From positions 1 to 64,000 of the forward strand of contig CAIQWJ010000083.1 of NCBI GenBank assembly GCA_903875575.1: a DNA stretch of 64,000 nt, written 5' to 3'. The notes under the pieces are model-generated. The model was not told the DNA's origin and did not search any database. It was given only the letters and a program-made list of their open reading frames with translations. This DNA is from an uncultured Acidobacteriia bacterium (GTDB lineage Bacteria; Acidobacteriota; Terriglobia; Bryobacterales; Bryobacteraceae). Below, piece after piece: positions 25,813-35,812 of this stretch (its first letter is position 1; every line of letters begins with the position of its first letter). The translations under genes were made by a program, and so were the position numbers.

Positions 25813-26376
25813 ATGCAAGTGGCGACTGAAGAAACCCCCATATCCCGCCAGCCATCCCCGCCGCACGGCCCCGGTGCCTGGGAACCGCTGACGCTCGAAA
25901 GCGCCTTCGAAGCGCACCACGCCCTGATCTTTCGGGTTGCCTACCGGATGACCGGCAGCGCGCAGGATGCCGAAGACGTCCTCCAGACCGTCTTCCTCCG
26001 TCTGGCCTCGCGCGATGCCTCGTCGGCAGGCATCGAAAACGCGGAAGGTTATCTCCGCCGCGCCGCCGTCCACGCCTCGCTGAACCTGTTGGAACTGCGG
26101 TCGCGCAAAGACATCCCGCTCGATGGCGTCGCCGAACCCGCCAGCCGCGGCCTCGGTTTCGGAGACCAGCGCGATCTTCGCGAACTCCTCCGCAACGCCC
26201 TCGGCAAGCTCGACCGCCGCTCCGCCGAGATGTTCGCCCTTCGCTTCATCGAAGGGCACTCCAATCCGGAGATCGCGGAGATGTACGGGGTTTCCGCTCT
26301 GGTGGTCGCCGTGACTCTTCACCGCGCCCGCAAGCAGTTACAAAAAGATATTCGTGAGATGGGAGGTGTCCGATGA
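25813..26376 (+). CDS. ECF-type RNA polymerase sigma factor
   Basis: A 187-aa sigma-70-family protein. Region 2 is seen at about residues 30-80 (FEAHHALIFRVAYRMTGSAQ, DAEDVLQTVFLRLAS). Region 4 is at about 120-175 (LGKLDRRSAEMFALRFIEGH, NPEIAEMYGVSALVVAVTLH). It is the first gene of a long operon and overlaps the next by 4 bp (ATGA). The next product carries an anti-sigma-type zinc-binding motif, so it is the likely partner. Its target promoters are unknown and may include its own operon. Confidence 0.9.
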   Translation: MQVATEETPISRQPSPPHGPGAWEPLTLESAFEAHHALIFRVAYRMTGSAQDAEDVLQTVFLRLASRDASSAGIENAEGYLRRAAVHASLNLLELRSRKDIPLDGVAEPASRGLGFGDQRDLRELLRNALGKLDRRSAEMFALRFIEGHSNPEIAEMYGVSALVVAVTLHRARKQLQKDIREMGGVR

Positions 26377-28802
26377 AACAGAATCTTGATCAAACATTGC
26401 AGGCAATCCGCGAGCAGGAACCAACGGCTGCTGAGCTCGAACAGGCCGCCGCCCGCGTGCGCCAGCGGCTCTTCCCAACGGCCGATGCCGTCACCGCCGC
26501 CTCCGGTCGTGCCATTCGCGATTGCGCCGGTTTCATCGAAATCATGCCCGCCTCGCTCGCCGGTTCGCTCGATGCCTCCCGGCAGATGCTCCTCGATGTC
26601 CACGTCCGCGAGTGCGTCGAATGCCGCCGCGCCATGGACCGCCTGCGCAATCGCGCCGCCCATGTCGTTGTGATGCCCGCCCCGCCGCGCAGCCGCGTCA
26701 ACTACCAACTCTGGGCCGTCGCCGCTTCCGTGATGTTGGTTGTCGGTGGAGCTGGTTATTGGGGTTACTACGAATTTCCCGCCCTCCGCGGCGGCCCCCG
26801 CGCCACCGTCGAACAGATCGATGGAGCCCTCTACCGCGTCAGCGGCGGTTCCCTCGTCCTGATCTCCCAGGGTGCCGAACTCAATGAGAATGACGCCGTG
26901 CGCACCGCGAAAAATTCCACCGCCATCCTCCGCCTTAACGATGGTTCCAAAGTTGAGTTGAACCAACGGGCTCAGGTTTACGTAACCAGAAGTTGGACCG
27001 GCTCCACTGTACATCTCGGCATGGGAAACATCATCGTCGCGGCGGCGAAACAGCGCCGCGGCTCGCTTCAGGTGGCAACATCAGATTGCAACGTCTCCGT
27101 CAAGGGCACGGTCTTCTCCGTCGACGCCGGCACCACCGGCTCGCGTGTAGCAGTTGCCGAAGGCACCGTCTGGGTGGACCACGGTTCGCAGCACGATGTC
27201 CTTCACAAGGGCGATCAAACCAGCACCGCTCCCAACATGACGCCCGCTCCCATTGCCCAGGCCTTCAACTGGAGTCCCAACTCTTCCGAATACCTTGCAC
27301 TCCTGGGCGACCTCGCCGCTCTCAATCACCAGATCACCGCCATCTCCGCCCCGGGGCTGCGCTACCAATCCGCTCTGATCTCGCTGCTGCCCGCCAACAC
27401 CGTAGCCGTGGCTGCCATTCCGAATGTCGGCGGCACGCTCAGTCAGGCCAATGTGCTCTTCCATCAGAAACTCGCCGAAAACGGGCCGCTCGCCACATGG
27501 TGGAATCAACTCACGCCCACGCAGAGGGACAACTTTGACAAGACCATGCAGCAGATGACGACCGCCACTCAATACCTCGGCAATGAGATCGTCGTCTACG
27601 CCACGGCCTTCAAAGGCTCGCCTGTCATCATGGCGCAGGAAGTCCAGCCCGGCCTCGATACTTATCTCAAATCGCAGTTGCCAGCGGATCTGGTCTCTCA
27701 CATGCAGTTCGATAACAACCTGTTTATCGTTTCCGATAAGCCGGTCACTCCATCCGGCGGTTTCACTTCCACCCCGCTCTACCAGAAGCTCGCGCCGGAA
27801 TACCAGCAGGGCGCTGGCTGGCTCTTCGCCGCCGACCTCGCCACTCTCGCCGCCGGTCTGCCCGCCACCACAGGCCTTCAGGACGTGCGCTACTTCCTCG
27901 CCACCAGCAAGGCGACCGGCACTCTGGCCGACAGCGAAAACCACGCCTCCGTCTTCTTCGCCAAAGACCGCACCGGCGTCGCCTCGTGGCTCGCCACTCC
28001 CGGCCCCATGGGCACTCTCAACTTCATTTCGCCCGATGCCGGCTTCGCCGTCTCCACCATCCTGAAGAGTCCGACCCTCATCGTGGATGACCTGATGAAA
28101 TCCATGTCGCAGATCGCCAACCAGACCCTCGCCGTCACTGACCTCGCCAGCGCCTTCGGCGGCGAAGTGACCGTCGCTCTCGATGGCCCGCTCGTCCCCG
28201 TACCCGCCATCAAAATCATCGCCGAGGTCTACGATGCCAACCGCATCCAGACCGCCATGAATAAGGTCGCCGCCGAGTACAACGCCTCGCCCAGCGATCA
28301 CACCCGCACCGGCGAACTCCACCTCACCCAGACCGACGCCGACGGCCAGTCCTACTACACCCTGAAGTTCGACAAGCTCCCCTGGGAGGCCGACTGGACG
28401 TTCGTGGATGGCTACTGGGTCATGGCAACCAGCCGCGAACTCGTGGTGCGTTCCATCCAGAACCGGCAGACCGGCTATACTTTGCCTAAGTCCGCCGCGT
28501 TCCAATCCAAGCTCTCTCACGATGGCAACACCAACTTCTCCGCCGTCATGTACCACAACATGGGACAAACCTTGACCCCGATTCTCGCTCTCCTCGGCGG
28601 CTTCAACCTGACCCCAAACCAGCAGAAATCGCTCGACCTGCTGAAGACCGGTGATTCCGGCGGTCTCGTCGCCTTCTGGGCCAGCCCGGACCGTATCGAT
28701 ATGTCCGCCAAAGGTGCCATTTTCGGCATGGACGTGACCTCGCTCCTCGCCATGCAGGCGACAGGCCCGCTCGGCATGATGAAAAGCATGGTGACCCGGT
28801 GA
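26373..28802 (+). CDS. Membrane-anchored anti-sigma/FecR-domain protein with large C-terminal domain
   Basis: An 809-aa protein. Residues about 45-95 include [20 protein letters not shown], an H-x3-C-x2-C zinc-finger anti-sigma pattern. One membrane segment follows ([19 protein letters not shown], about 112-132), then a FecR domain (about 150-260: [35 protein letters not shown]). Some 540 further residues ([14 protein letters not shown] to the end) include repeated soluble segments such as [19 protein letters not shown] and [20 protein letters not shown], recalling DUF3352-like proteins. It probably binds the ECF sigma factor on the inside and senses a signal outside. The very large outer domain is far longer than in ordinary FecR proteins. 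Confidence 0.75.
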   Translation: MKQNLDQTLQAIREQEPTAAELEQAAARVRQRLFPTADAVTAASGRAIRDCAGFIEIMPASLAGSLDASRQMLLDVHVRECVECRRAMDRLRNRAAHVVVMPAPPRSRVNYQLWAVAASVMLVVGGAGYWGYYEFPALRGGPRATVEQIDGALYRVSGGSLVLISQGAELNENDAVRTAKNSTAILRLNDGSKVELNQRAQVYVTRSWTGSTVHLGMGNIIVAAAKQRRGSLQVATSDCNVSVKGTVFSVDAGTTGSRVAVAEGTVWVDHGSQHDVLHKGDQTSTAPNMTPAPIAQAFNWSPNSSEYLALLGDLAALNHQITAISAPGLRYQSALISLLPANTVAVAAIPNVGGTLSQANVLFHQKLAENGPLATWWNQLTPTQRDNFDKTMQQMTTATQYLGNEIVVYATAFKGSPVIMAQEVQPGLDTYLKSQLPADLVSHMQFDNNLFIVSDKPVTPSGGFTSTPLYQKLAPEYQQGAGWLFAADLATLAAGLPATTGLQDVRYFLATSKATGTLADSENHASVFFAKDRTGVASWLATPGPMGTLNFISPDAGFAVSTILKSPTLIVDDLMKSMSQIANQTLAVTDLASAFGGEVTVALDGPLVPVPAIKIIAEVYDANRIQTAMNKVAAEYNASPSDHTRTGELHLTQTDADGQSYYTLKFDKLPWEADWTFVDGYWVMATSRELVVRSIQNRQTGYTLPKSAAFQSKLSHDGNTNFSAVMYHNMGQTLTPILALLGGFNLTPNQQKSLDLLKTGDSGGLVAFWASPDRIDMSAKGAIFGMDVTSLLAMQATGPLGMMKSMVTR

Positions 28803-29755
28803 CGGAACCCCATATCGAGCTCGAAGATCTCCGCGTGACCCTCGGGAAGCGCGAGATTCTTCGCGGCCTCAATCTTCAGCTCCGCGCTCGCACGGTTGGC
28901 CTTCTTGGTCCCAACGGTGCGGGCAAGAGCACACTCATCAACACGCTTCTCGGCTTCTGGAAGCCCACCTCCGGCACGGCCCGCGTGATGGGTTTCGACG
29001 TTCGCACACAGGCCCGCCAGATCCGTGCGCTCATCGGCTACATGCCGGAGAACGATTGCTTCATCGCCAACATGCCGGCCGTTTCCTTCGTCCGGCTGGG
29101 CGCGGAACTCTCCGGCCTCCCCGCCGAACAGGCGCTCGAACGCGCGCATGAGGCACTCTTTTATGTCGGCCTCGGAGAAGCCCGTTATCGCAAGATGGGT
29201 GCCTTCTCGCTCGGCATGAAGCAGATGGCGAAACTCGCCCAGGCCATCGTCCACGGGCCCAAAGTTCTGATCCTCGATGAGCCGACCAACGGCCTCGATC
29301 CCCAGGCCCGCACCCGCATGATCAAACTGATCCAGGAAATGCGCGACCTCGGCACCATGCACATCGTAGTCTGCTCGCACCTCCTTCGCGACATCGAAGA
29401 AGTCTGCGAAGAGGCCGTCATTCTCAAAGCCGGTCAGATCGTCCACTACTCGAACCTCGAAGCCGAGCGCGCCTCCAACCGCCGCTTCGTCGAAATAGAA
29501 ACCGAAGGTGACGATGGCACTTTCGCCGACGCCATCGAAATGCTCGGCTGCGTCTGTTCCGTGACCGCCGGCAAAATCCGCACCGTGCTGCCCGAAGGCA
29601 TTGAGATCCGCGACATCTACCGCCTCGCCGCCGCCCGCGACATCCAGCTTCGCCGTCTGAACTACCGCCGCGACAGCCTCGAAGACATCTTCCTGAAAGC
29701 CATGGACATGAAGACGCCAGACATCAAGAAAGAGGTTCTCAGTGGCCGTCTATAA
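28799..29755 (+). CDS. ABC transporter ATP-binding protein (first pair)
   Basis: A 318-aa ABC-2-type ATPase. Walker A is [17 protein letters not shown], the signature region is [16 protein letters not shown] (LGMKQ variant), and Walker B with the D-loop is [14 protein letters not shown]; the switch His is in [12 protein letters not shown]. The C-terminal about 90 residues form a regulatory extension usual in this subfamily. It overlaps the FecR gene by 4 bp (GTGA) and the following permease by 14 bp, so the genes are translationally coupled. The substrate is unknown. Confidence 0.92.
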   Translation: MTEPHIELEDLRVTLGKREILRGLNLQLRARTVGLLGPNGAGKSTLINTLLGFWKPTSGTARVMGFDVRTQARQIRALIGYMPENDCFIANMPAVSFVRLGAELSGLPAEQALERAHEALFYVGLGEARYRKMGAFSLGMKQMAKLAQAIVHGPKVLILDEPTNGLDPQARTRMIKLIQEMRDLGTMHIVVCSHLLRDIEEVCEEAVILKAGQIVHYSNLEAERASNRRFVEIETEGDDGTFADAIEMLGCVCSVTAGKIRTVLPEGIEIRDIYRLAAARDIQLRRLNYRRDSLEDIFLKAMDMKTPDIKKEVLSGRL

Positions 29756-30602
29756 GCGAACTTATAAAGCCTATTCCGGCCCTCTGACGCCGCCAGCCAG
29801 CCGCTTCCTGGTCCTCCAGCGCTACGCCTTTCGCTCCGTCTTCAAATCGCGCCTGCTGCTGATCGGCTATCTGCTCTGCTTCGTCCCGATGATCTTCGTC
29901 CTGGCGACTCTCTACGTCAATCAGAACGCAACCTTGCTCGCGCTCGTGAACCAGAAGGCCGGCTTCTTCAAGATCGACGGCAACTTCTTCCTGAACATCC
30001 TCGGCTTCCAGTTCGTCCTGGCCGGCTTCCTGACCGCCTTTATAGCCCCCACTCTCGTTGCCCCGGATCTGGTCAACGGCGCGCTCTCGCTCTATCTCAG
30101 CCGACCCTTCTCGCGCACCGAATACATCCTCGGCAAAGGGGCAGTCATCGCAACCCTTGCCGGTGCCCTGACCCTCGTGCCCGGCCTGCTCATGTTCACC
30201 ATCCAGAGTTCGCTCGTGGGCTGGAACTGGATGCTCGACAACTTCTACCTGGCGACGGCCACCGTGCTCATCTCCGGAATCGTGCTCTCGATCTTCACCC
30301 TGCTCGGGCTCGCCATGTCGGCCCTGGTCCGCTGGCGCATCGTCGCGGGCGCTCTGATTCTTGCAGTCTTCGCGATTGGCAAGGGTTTCGGTGCCATGAT
30401 CAACAACGTTATGCGCACCAACAACGGCGTCTACCTCGACATGCAGTCGCTGATCCAGACCGTGGCGCAGGATCTCTTCCACAACACGCGTCCCGTTGAC
30501 GACATACCCGTGTACGGTGCATGGATCGCGCTCCTCGCCATCTGCGGCGTCCTGCTGTTAATCATCAATCGCAAGCTGCGAGTCTGTGAGGTCGCCGGAT
30601 GA
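29742..30602 (+). CDS. ABC-2-type permease (first pair)
   Basis: A 286-aa membrane protein with about six hydrophobic segments ([60 protein letters not shown], then [20 protein letters not shown]). The segment [20 protein letters not shown] is typical of ABC-2/NosY-like permeases. The GTG start lies inside the preceding ATPase gene. It overlaps the next ATPase by 4 bp. Together with the ATPase it should form a homodimeric exporter or membrane-remodelling complex. Confidence 0.88.
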   Translation: MAVYKRTYKAYSGPLTPPASRFLVLQRYAFRSVFKSRLLLIGYLLCFVPMIFVLATLYVNQNATLLALVNQKAGFFKIDGNFFLNILGFQFVLAGFLTAFIAPTLVAPDLVNGALSLYLSRPFSRTEYILGKGAVIATLAGALTLVPGLLMFTIQSSLVGWNWMLDNFYLATATVLISGIVLSIFTLLGLAMSALVRWRIVAGALILAVFAIGKGFGAMINNVMRTNNGVYLDMQSLIQTVAQDLFHNTRPVDDIPVYGAWIALLAICGVLLLIINRKLRVCEVAG

Positions 30603-31549
30603 CCCCCAAACCGCAAACCGATATCGTCTTCGACAACGTCAGCAAGTTCTACGGCGAAGTCCTCGGCGTGAACCGCGTCAACCTCTCCATCCCGCCCGGC
30701 GTCACCAGCCTGGTGGGCCCCAACGGCTCGGGCAAAACGACGCTCATGAATATGATCGCCGGCCTGCTGCATCCCTCGCGCGGCAGCGTGGTCGTTTGCG
30801 GCGTGGAGCCAGACGATGCCGAGCAGTTCTTCCGCATGGTCGGCTACTCCACCCAGTACGACTCTTTTCCCCGCGGCCTCACCGGCTACGAATTCGTCGA
30901 ATGCTACCTCCGCTTGTTCGGCTACTCTGCCAAAGACACCCAGCGCCTCGCCTGGGAAGCGATTGACCGTGTCGGCTTGCGCGAACCCTCTGCCCGCCGC
31001 ATCGCCGGTTACAGCAAGGGCATGCGGCAGCGTATCAAACTCGCGCAGGCCATCGCCCATCGCCCGCGCGTTCTGGTTCTCGATGAACCGCTGAACGGTC
31101 TCGACCCCCTTGCACGCGCGGAAACCATCGCGCTCTTTCAGGCACTGGCGGCCGAAGGTTCTCACGTCCTGATCTCCACCCACATCCTGCATGAAGTCGA
31201 CCTCATCTCCGACCACGTGATCATGATGAACCAGGGCTACGTCGTAGCCGAAGGTCAAATCCGCGGCATGCGCGATGAGATTTCCGAGCACCCCATGCAG
31301 GTCCTGATCCGCTGCGACAAGCCCGAATATCTGGCCTCGCAGTTGTTCGGCGAAAAACAAGTAGTCGAAGTCCGCCTCCATGCCGATCGCGCCGGCCTTC
31401 TGGTCCGCACCCGCAGCGCCGAAGGCTTCTACAAACTGCTGAACCACATCGCTCTGAATGGCGTCCAGATCGAATCCGTCGCACCGGCGGATGACGATGC
31501 GCAATCTGTCTACGAATACCTGATCGGCCACGAGGAGAGCACCCGGTGA
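30599..31549 (+). CDS. ABC transporter ATP-binding protein (second pair)
   Basis: A 316-aa ABC ATPase only distantly similar to the first. Walker A is SLVGPNGSGKTTLMNMI, the signature YSKGMRQRIKLAQAI, Walker B VLVLDEPLNGLDPLAR, and the switch region LISTHILHEVDLI. The C-terminal domain carries a different extension (RCDKPEYLASQLFGEKQVVE). Start and stop overlap both neighbours by 4 bp. Having a second, divergent pair next to the first suggests two cooperating transporters or one heteromeric complex. Confidence 0.92.
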   Translation: MTPKPQTDIVFDNVSKFYGEVLGVNRVNLSIPPGVTSLVGPNGSGKTTLMNMIAGLLHPSRGSVVVCGVEPDDAEQFFRMVGYSTQYDSFPRGLTGYEFVECYLRLFGYSAKDTQRLAWEAIDRVGLREPSARRIAGYSKGMRQRIKLAQAIAHRPRVLVLDEPLNGLDPLARAETIALFQALAAEGSHVLISTHILHEVDLISDHVIMMNQGYVVAEGQIRGMRDEISEHPMQVLIRCDKPEYLASQLFGEKQVVEVRLHADRAGLLVRTRSAEGFYKLLNHIALNGVQIESVAPADDDAQSVYEYLIGHEESTR

Positions 31550-32400
31550 CACCCGCGACCCACAGCAACTGGAGTTTATGGATGCGCCAGATCCTCGCCA
31601 TCATGCGGATCGACCTGCGCAAAACCTTCTTCGCAAAGCGCGGACTCTGGATCTACTTTCTCGCCTTCTGCCCGGAAATCCCGATGGTGGGGCACTGGCT
31701 CTTCAGTAACCAAACGGACGCGCTCGCGAATGACGTCCAGATCTTCTCCGGGATCTTTCAGGTCTTCTATCTCCGCGTGGCCATCTTTTTCGGCTGCGTC
31801 GGCATCTTTTCCAACCTCTTTCGCGGCGAGATGATGGATAAAAGCCTGCACTACTACATGCTGGCTCCGGTGCGCCGCGAAGTCCTGGTGGCAGGTAAAT
31901 TTCTCTCCGGCCTCGTCGCTTCCGTGGTGATCTTCGGCGGCTCCACGCTCCTCCAGTTCCCAGCCATGTACTGGCACCACGGCAGGGAATTGATGCACGC
32001 CTATATGTTCACCGGCCCCGGCATGTCGCATCTGGTGTCTTACTTTACGGCGGCTGTGCTCGCCTGCATCGGCTACGGCAGCTTGTTCCTCGCGTCGGGC
32101 GTATTGTTTCGCAACCCGCTGATTCCGGCCGCTGGCCTGCTCATGTGGGAAAGCATCAACGGCTTCCTGCCTGCGCTCCTGAAGAAGCTCAGCGTCATCT
32201 ACTGGCTGCAATCCATTTGCCCCATCGCCATGCCCAACCCCCGGGGCAATGCCAGGAATATCATGGCTCTGCTGGTCGTCGATATCGACCCGGCTCCTGC
32301 CGGTCTTGCGATAGCCAATCTGCTTCTGATCGCAGCCTTCGTCGTCGTCTGGGCAGCCATGCGTGCCAGAAAACTCGAAATCTCCTACGGCACAGACTAG
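31546..32400 (+). CDS. ABC-2-type permease (second pair)
   Basis: A 284-aa membrane protein starting at a GTG within the stop of the ATPase. It opens with a cytoplasmic segment (MRQILAIMRIDLRKTFFAKR) followed by about six hydrophobic helices. A conserved-looking segment, FSNLFRGEMMDKSLHYYMLA, matches the 'EKERGTL'-type loop of ABC-2 permeases. The last helices (AIANLLLIAAFVVVWAAMRA) end two bases before the next start codon. It is the likely membrane partner of the second ATPase. Confidence 0.88.
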   Translation: MTPATHSNWSLWMRQILAIMRIDLRKTFFAKRGLWIYFLAFCPEIPMVGHWLFSNQTDALANDVQIFSGIFQVFYLRVAIFFGCVGIFSNLFRGEMMDKSLHYYMLAPVRREVLVAGKFLSGLVASVVIFGGSTLLQFPAMYWHHGRELMHAYMFTGPGMSHLVSYFTAAVLACIGYGSLFLASGVLFRNPLIPAAGLLMWESINGFLPALLKKLSVIYWLQSICPIAMPNPRGNARNIMALLVVDIDPAPAGLAIANLLLIAAFVVVWAAMRARKLEISYGTD

Positions 32401-32402
32401 CC

Positions 32403-34991
32403 ATGCAACAGTTAAACTTGTCACTGATGCCGACCATGAGCACAGTGACAGGACAAGTGTGCCCGCCAACCCTCCCAACTCATCCCATAAATCTCTTCAA
32501 CCAGCGCCGTAGGGTCAGGGCTTCGGCCCTGCGGCGGGGCTTCCGCCCCGCCCTGGTCCAAAGCGCCCTCCTCGCCATCACGCTCCTCGTCCTTTCCTTC
32601 TCCGCCATAGCCGCAGACCCCCAACCCTACGACAAAGTCATCACCAAAGACGCCAAAACCTCACACGGCATCTTCACCATCCACCAACTCGCCGACCAGT
32701 ATTTCTACGAAATCCCCAAAGCCGAACTCGACCGCGAATTCCTCTGGAACGCCCGCGTCAGCCAGACCACGCAGGGCGTCGGCTTCGGCGGTTTCCTCGT
32801 AGCCGACCACGTCGTACGCTGGCAGCTCCTCGGCCAACGCGTCCTTCTGCGTGACGTGAACTTCGAAACAACCGCAGATCCCCGCTCTCCCATCGCCCCG
32901 GCCGTCAAGGCCGCCAACACCGACACCATCGTAATGGCCTTCGATGTTCTCGCGCTCTCGCCCGAAGGCGCACCCGTGATCGACGTCACGCGCCTCTTCA
33001 CCAGCGACCTCGCCGAGTTCGGCATCCGCACCCGTCTCGGAGCTTCCGGCATGGACCTGACTCGCTCGTGGATCAATCACGTATCCGCGTTCCCGGAAAA
33101 CATTGAAGCGGAAACAACCCAAACCTGGATACGCAACGACGCCAACGTCGTTGCCGGTCTCATGCGCCCCGGCGATGCCACCATCGTGGTGCACCACAGC
33201 ATGGTGCGCCTGCCCATCCAGCCCATGCGGCCCCGCCTCTATGACGACCGCGTCGGCTTCTTCCAGACCACAGCCAACGATTACAGCGCGGATCAGCAGG
33301 GAGCTTACACGCGCCGCCTCATCGACCGATGGCGTCTGGAAAAGAAAGATCCTAATGCGGCAGTCTCCGAGCCCGTGAAGCCCATCGTCTACTACATAGA
33401 CGCCGCCACGCCGGTCAAGTGGCGCGATGCCATCCGCAGAGCAGTGGAAGAGTGGGTGCCAGCGCTCGAAGCGGCCGGCTTCCGCAACGCCCTTCAGGTC
33501 CGCATGGTGCCGGACGCCACGGAGGACCCCGCCTTCAATCCGGACGACGTCCGCTACTCCGTGATCCGCTGGCTGCCCTCCACCGTGCAGAACGCCTTCG
33601 GGCCCAACGTGCATGACCCTCGCACCGGCGAGATTCTCAAAGCCGACATCGAGTTCTACCACAACATGATGACGCTGGCGCGCAACTGGTACTTCTCGCA
33701 GATCGCCGATCTCGATCCGGGCGCTGCCACGCTGCCGCTCTCCGATGAAGCGATGTCGCGCGCCATCCAGATGGTGGTGGCCCATGAGATCGGCCACACT
33801 CTCGGCCTCGAACACAACCTGAAAGCGAGTTCGCTCTACCCGCAGGCCAAGATGCGCGATAAAGCGTGGCTGCACACTATGGGCTTCACGCCCTCCATCA
33901 TGGACTACGTGCGCTTCAACTACGTGGCGCAGCCGGAAGACGGCATCCCCGCCGATGATCTGGCACCGCGCGTAGGACCGTACGACAAATGGGCGATTCA
34001 CTGGGGCTATGCGCCGATCAACGGTGCCGCGACGCCGGAAGATGAAAAGTCCGTGCTCGATCAATGGGCGCGCGAGCAGGACACAACGCCCTGGCTGCGC
34101 TACACCACACTCGTCGGCTGGGGCGGGGGAGCCGACACCAGCGAACTGCGCGAAGCGGTAGGTGATGAAGACGCCATCCTCTCCACCGAACTCGGCCTGA
34201 AGAATCTGAAGCGCATCCAGAAGATGCTGGTGCCCGCGACGACCGCGCATTCCGGTGAACCACTGGACCAACTCGTAGAAATGTACGGCGTGCTGTTGGG
34301 CCAGTGGACCACCGAACTGAACCATGTGACGGCGATAGTGGGCGGGGCAACCTCGCAGGCGAAGAACGCCGGTCAGACCGGCCCGGTGTTCACGCCCATC
34401 CCCGCTGCGCGTCAGAAGGCAGCAGTTGCGTTTCTCCTGCAGAACGCCTTCACGACGCCGACATGGCTGCTCGATCCGGATGTGCTGCGCCGCATGGAAC
34501 CAGCGGGCTCGCTAACCCGCATCCGCAACTCGCAATCGAGCGTCCTGACCAGCCTTCTGGACAGCGCAAGATTCCTCCGCATCGTGGAGCAAGGCCTGTG
34601 GCCGGCAGAAGACTTCCTGACGATGGTGCGCGCAGGAGTCTGGAGCGAACTCACTGCGACGAGAATCCAGATCGACCCCTACCGCCGCAATCTCCAGCGA
34701 GCCTGGCTGGATCTGGCGGTCACGCGCGCCAACGGCGTGAGCAGCGACGAGCGTTCACTCTACCGTGCGGAATTGAAATCGCTCGATGCCGCGCTCGCGA
34801 AGTCGCGGCCTACGGCGGCGGACGCAATCACCAGGGCGCACCTCGATGCAGCCCGCGCCCAGATCGCGAAAGCCCTCGATCCAAAACCGGCTACAATCGC
34901 CGCGACGGCGCCGGGGACCCCAACCAGTATTGCTGCGACCGGGGCAATGAACTGTTTCCCCGATTACCCGGTGGGAGAGGAGCAAAAATGA
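32403..34991 (+). CDS. Secreted zinc-dependent metalloprotease (DUF5117/DUF4953-type)
   Basis: About 862 residues if the ATG at 32403, two bases after the permease stop, is used; the ORF track starts 86 codons earlier inside the permease gene. A delayed signal segment (ALLAITLLVLSFSAIAA) precedes mature sequence DPQPYDKVITKDAKTSHG. The zinc site is MVVAHEIGHTLGLEHNLKAS (HExxHxxGxxH), with IMDYVRFNY as the probable Met-turn. The long N-terminal half (DREFLWNARVSQTTQGVGFG, RPRLYDDRVGFF) matches the DUF5117/DUF4953 arrangement of large bacterial metallopeptidases. The first 40 residues are encoded partly by a palindromic repeat, so the true start is uncertain. Substrate proteins are unknown. Confidence 0.85.
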   Translation: MQQLNLSLMPTMSTVTGQVCPPTLPTHPINLFNQRRRVRASALRRGFRPALVQSALLAITLLVLSFSAIAADPQPYDKVITKDAKTSHGIFTIHQLADQYFYEIPKAELDREFLWNARVSQTTQGVGFGGFLVADHVVRWQLLGQRVLLRDVNFETTADPRSPIAPAVKAANTDTIVMAFDVLALSPEGAPVIDVTRLFTSDLAEFGIRTRLGASGMDLTRSWINHVSAFPENIEAETTQTWIRNDANVVAGLMRPGDATIVVHHSMVRLPIQPMRPRLYDDRVGFFQTTANDYSADQQGAYTRRLIDRWRLEKKDPNAAVSEPVKPIVYYIDAATPVKWRDAIRRAVEEWVPALEAAGFRNALQVRMVPDATEDPAFNPDDVRYSVIRWLPSTVQNAFGPNVHDPRTGEILKADIEFYHNMMTLARNWYFSQIADLDPGAATLPLSDEAMSRAIQMVVAHEIGHTLGLEHNLKASSLYPQAKMRDKAWLHTMGFTPSIMDYVRFNYVAQPEDGIPADDLAPRVGPYDKWAIHWGYAPINGAATPEDEKSVLDQWAREQDTTPWLRYTTLVGWGGGADTSELREAVGDEDAILSTELGLKNLKRIQKMLVPATTAHSGEPLDQLVEMYGVLLGQWTTELNHVTAIVGGATSQAKNAGQTGPVFTPIPAARQKAAVAFLLQNAFTTPTWLLDPDVLRRMEPAGSLTRIRNSQSSVLTSLLDSARFLRIVEQGLWPAEDFLTMVRAGVWSELTATRIQIDPYRRNLQRAWLDLAVTRANGVSSDERSLYRAELKSLDAALAKSRPTAADAITRAHLDAARAQIAKALDPKPATIAATAPGTPTSIAATGAMNCFPDYPVGEEQK
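32509..32559. repeat. REP-like double palindrome in the 5' coding region
   Basis: The sequence contains two adjacent hairpins: agggc-ttcg-gccct and cggggc-ttcc-gccccg, flanked by ggtc/ggtcc. This is the structure of repetitive extragenic palindromes. It is translated as RASALRRGFRPALV between the start codon and the signal peptide of the metalloprotease. It would form strong RNA structure near the translation start. Confidence 0.6.
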
Positions 34992-35710
34992 AGGCCAGTT
35001 GGTTACTTGTTCTTATTGCCGCAATGAGCGCCCAAGCCCAGGCCCCGGCATTTGAGGTCGCCTCCATCAAGCCCGCGCCACTGGAACGGATCTCTTTTCC
35101 TTACCGTATGGGGCCGGACTTTTCTATGGAGGGACTGCTGAAGCACTTCATTGAGACCGCCTATGAAAAGGATCGTTATCAGGTGGATGGTGGGCCTGTC
35201 TGGGCTGAGTCTGCCTGGTATGACATCCAGGCGAAGGCCCCGGTACAGGCGGATGCGTCACAGATTCGGGCGATGCTGCAAACGCTGCTGGCCGATCGGT
35301 TCCAACTCAAGTTGCACCGCGAGACACGCATGATGTCCGGCTATGTCTTGAGCGTGGAGAAGGGCGGGCCGAAGCTGCCGCCCGTGAAAAGTGATGCACC
35401 CGCCGGAAGCACAGGGAGGATCCAGTTGGGCGGCGGTATCTGGATGCGGGGTGCCACGATACAGATGCTGTCGAAGGGCTTGTGGCTCCAGTTAGGAAAA
35501 CCCGTTCTCGATGAGACGAAGATCGAGGGCAACTATGATGTCAGGTTGAAATTTGACGACATCAGTCCGGATTTGGCATCGCCCAATGCGACGCCGGGGC
35601 TTGGTTCGGTCTTTGGGGCGCTCCACGAGATTGGTCTCAAACTCGACGCAAAGAAACTTCCCATCGAGGTCCTGGTCATCGACAGCGCCGAACGCCCCTC
35701 GGCCAACTAA
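34988..35710 (+). CDS. TIGR03435-family secreted protein
   Basis: A 240-aa protein from the ATG at 34988, which has gggagagga just upstream and overlaps the protease stop by 4 bp; the ORF track starts 228 codons too early. The signal peptide is MKASWLLVLIAAMSAQAQ. The mature start PAFEVASIKPAP is the defining opening of the TIGR03435 family, which is greatly expanded in Solibacter and relatives. Later blocks also fit: QIRAMLQTLLADRFQLKLHR, GYVLSVEKGGPKL, KIEGNYDVRLKFDD. Function is unknown for the family. It is the last gene of the operon. Confidence 0.92.
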   Translation: MKASWLLVLIAAMSAQAQAPAFEVASIKPAPLERISFPYRMGPDFSMEGLLKHFIETAYEKDRYQVDGGPVWAESAWYDIQAKAPVQADASQIRAMLQTLLADRFQLKLHRETRMMSGYVLSVEKGGPKLPPVKSDAPAGSTGRIQLGGGIWMRGATIQMLSKGLWLQLGKPVLDETKIEGNYDVRLKFDDISPDLASPNATPGLGSVFGALHEIGLKLDAKKLPIEVLVIDSAERPSAN

Positions 35711-35812
35711 CCGGTGACACGCGAATCACAACTGAATTTGGCTTGTTTTCAGCGATTTGCGGTTTTCGCCCTCCGTGGCCGGAACCGCCCCGGTGTAACC
35801 TGTTGATTGACC

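Noticed and set aside
27081-28568. 495-aa minus-strand ORF
   Set aside because: Antisense to the FecR-domain gene, which has strong domain evidence.
32661-34325. 554-aa minus-strand ORF
   Set aside because: Antisense to the metalloprotease gene; no family features.
34304-34987. Fusion of a 228-residue N-terminal domain to the TIGR03435 protein
   Set aside because: That part lies out of frame over the protease gene, and the ATG at 34988 has a ribosome-binding site and a signal peptide.
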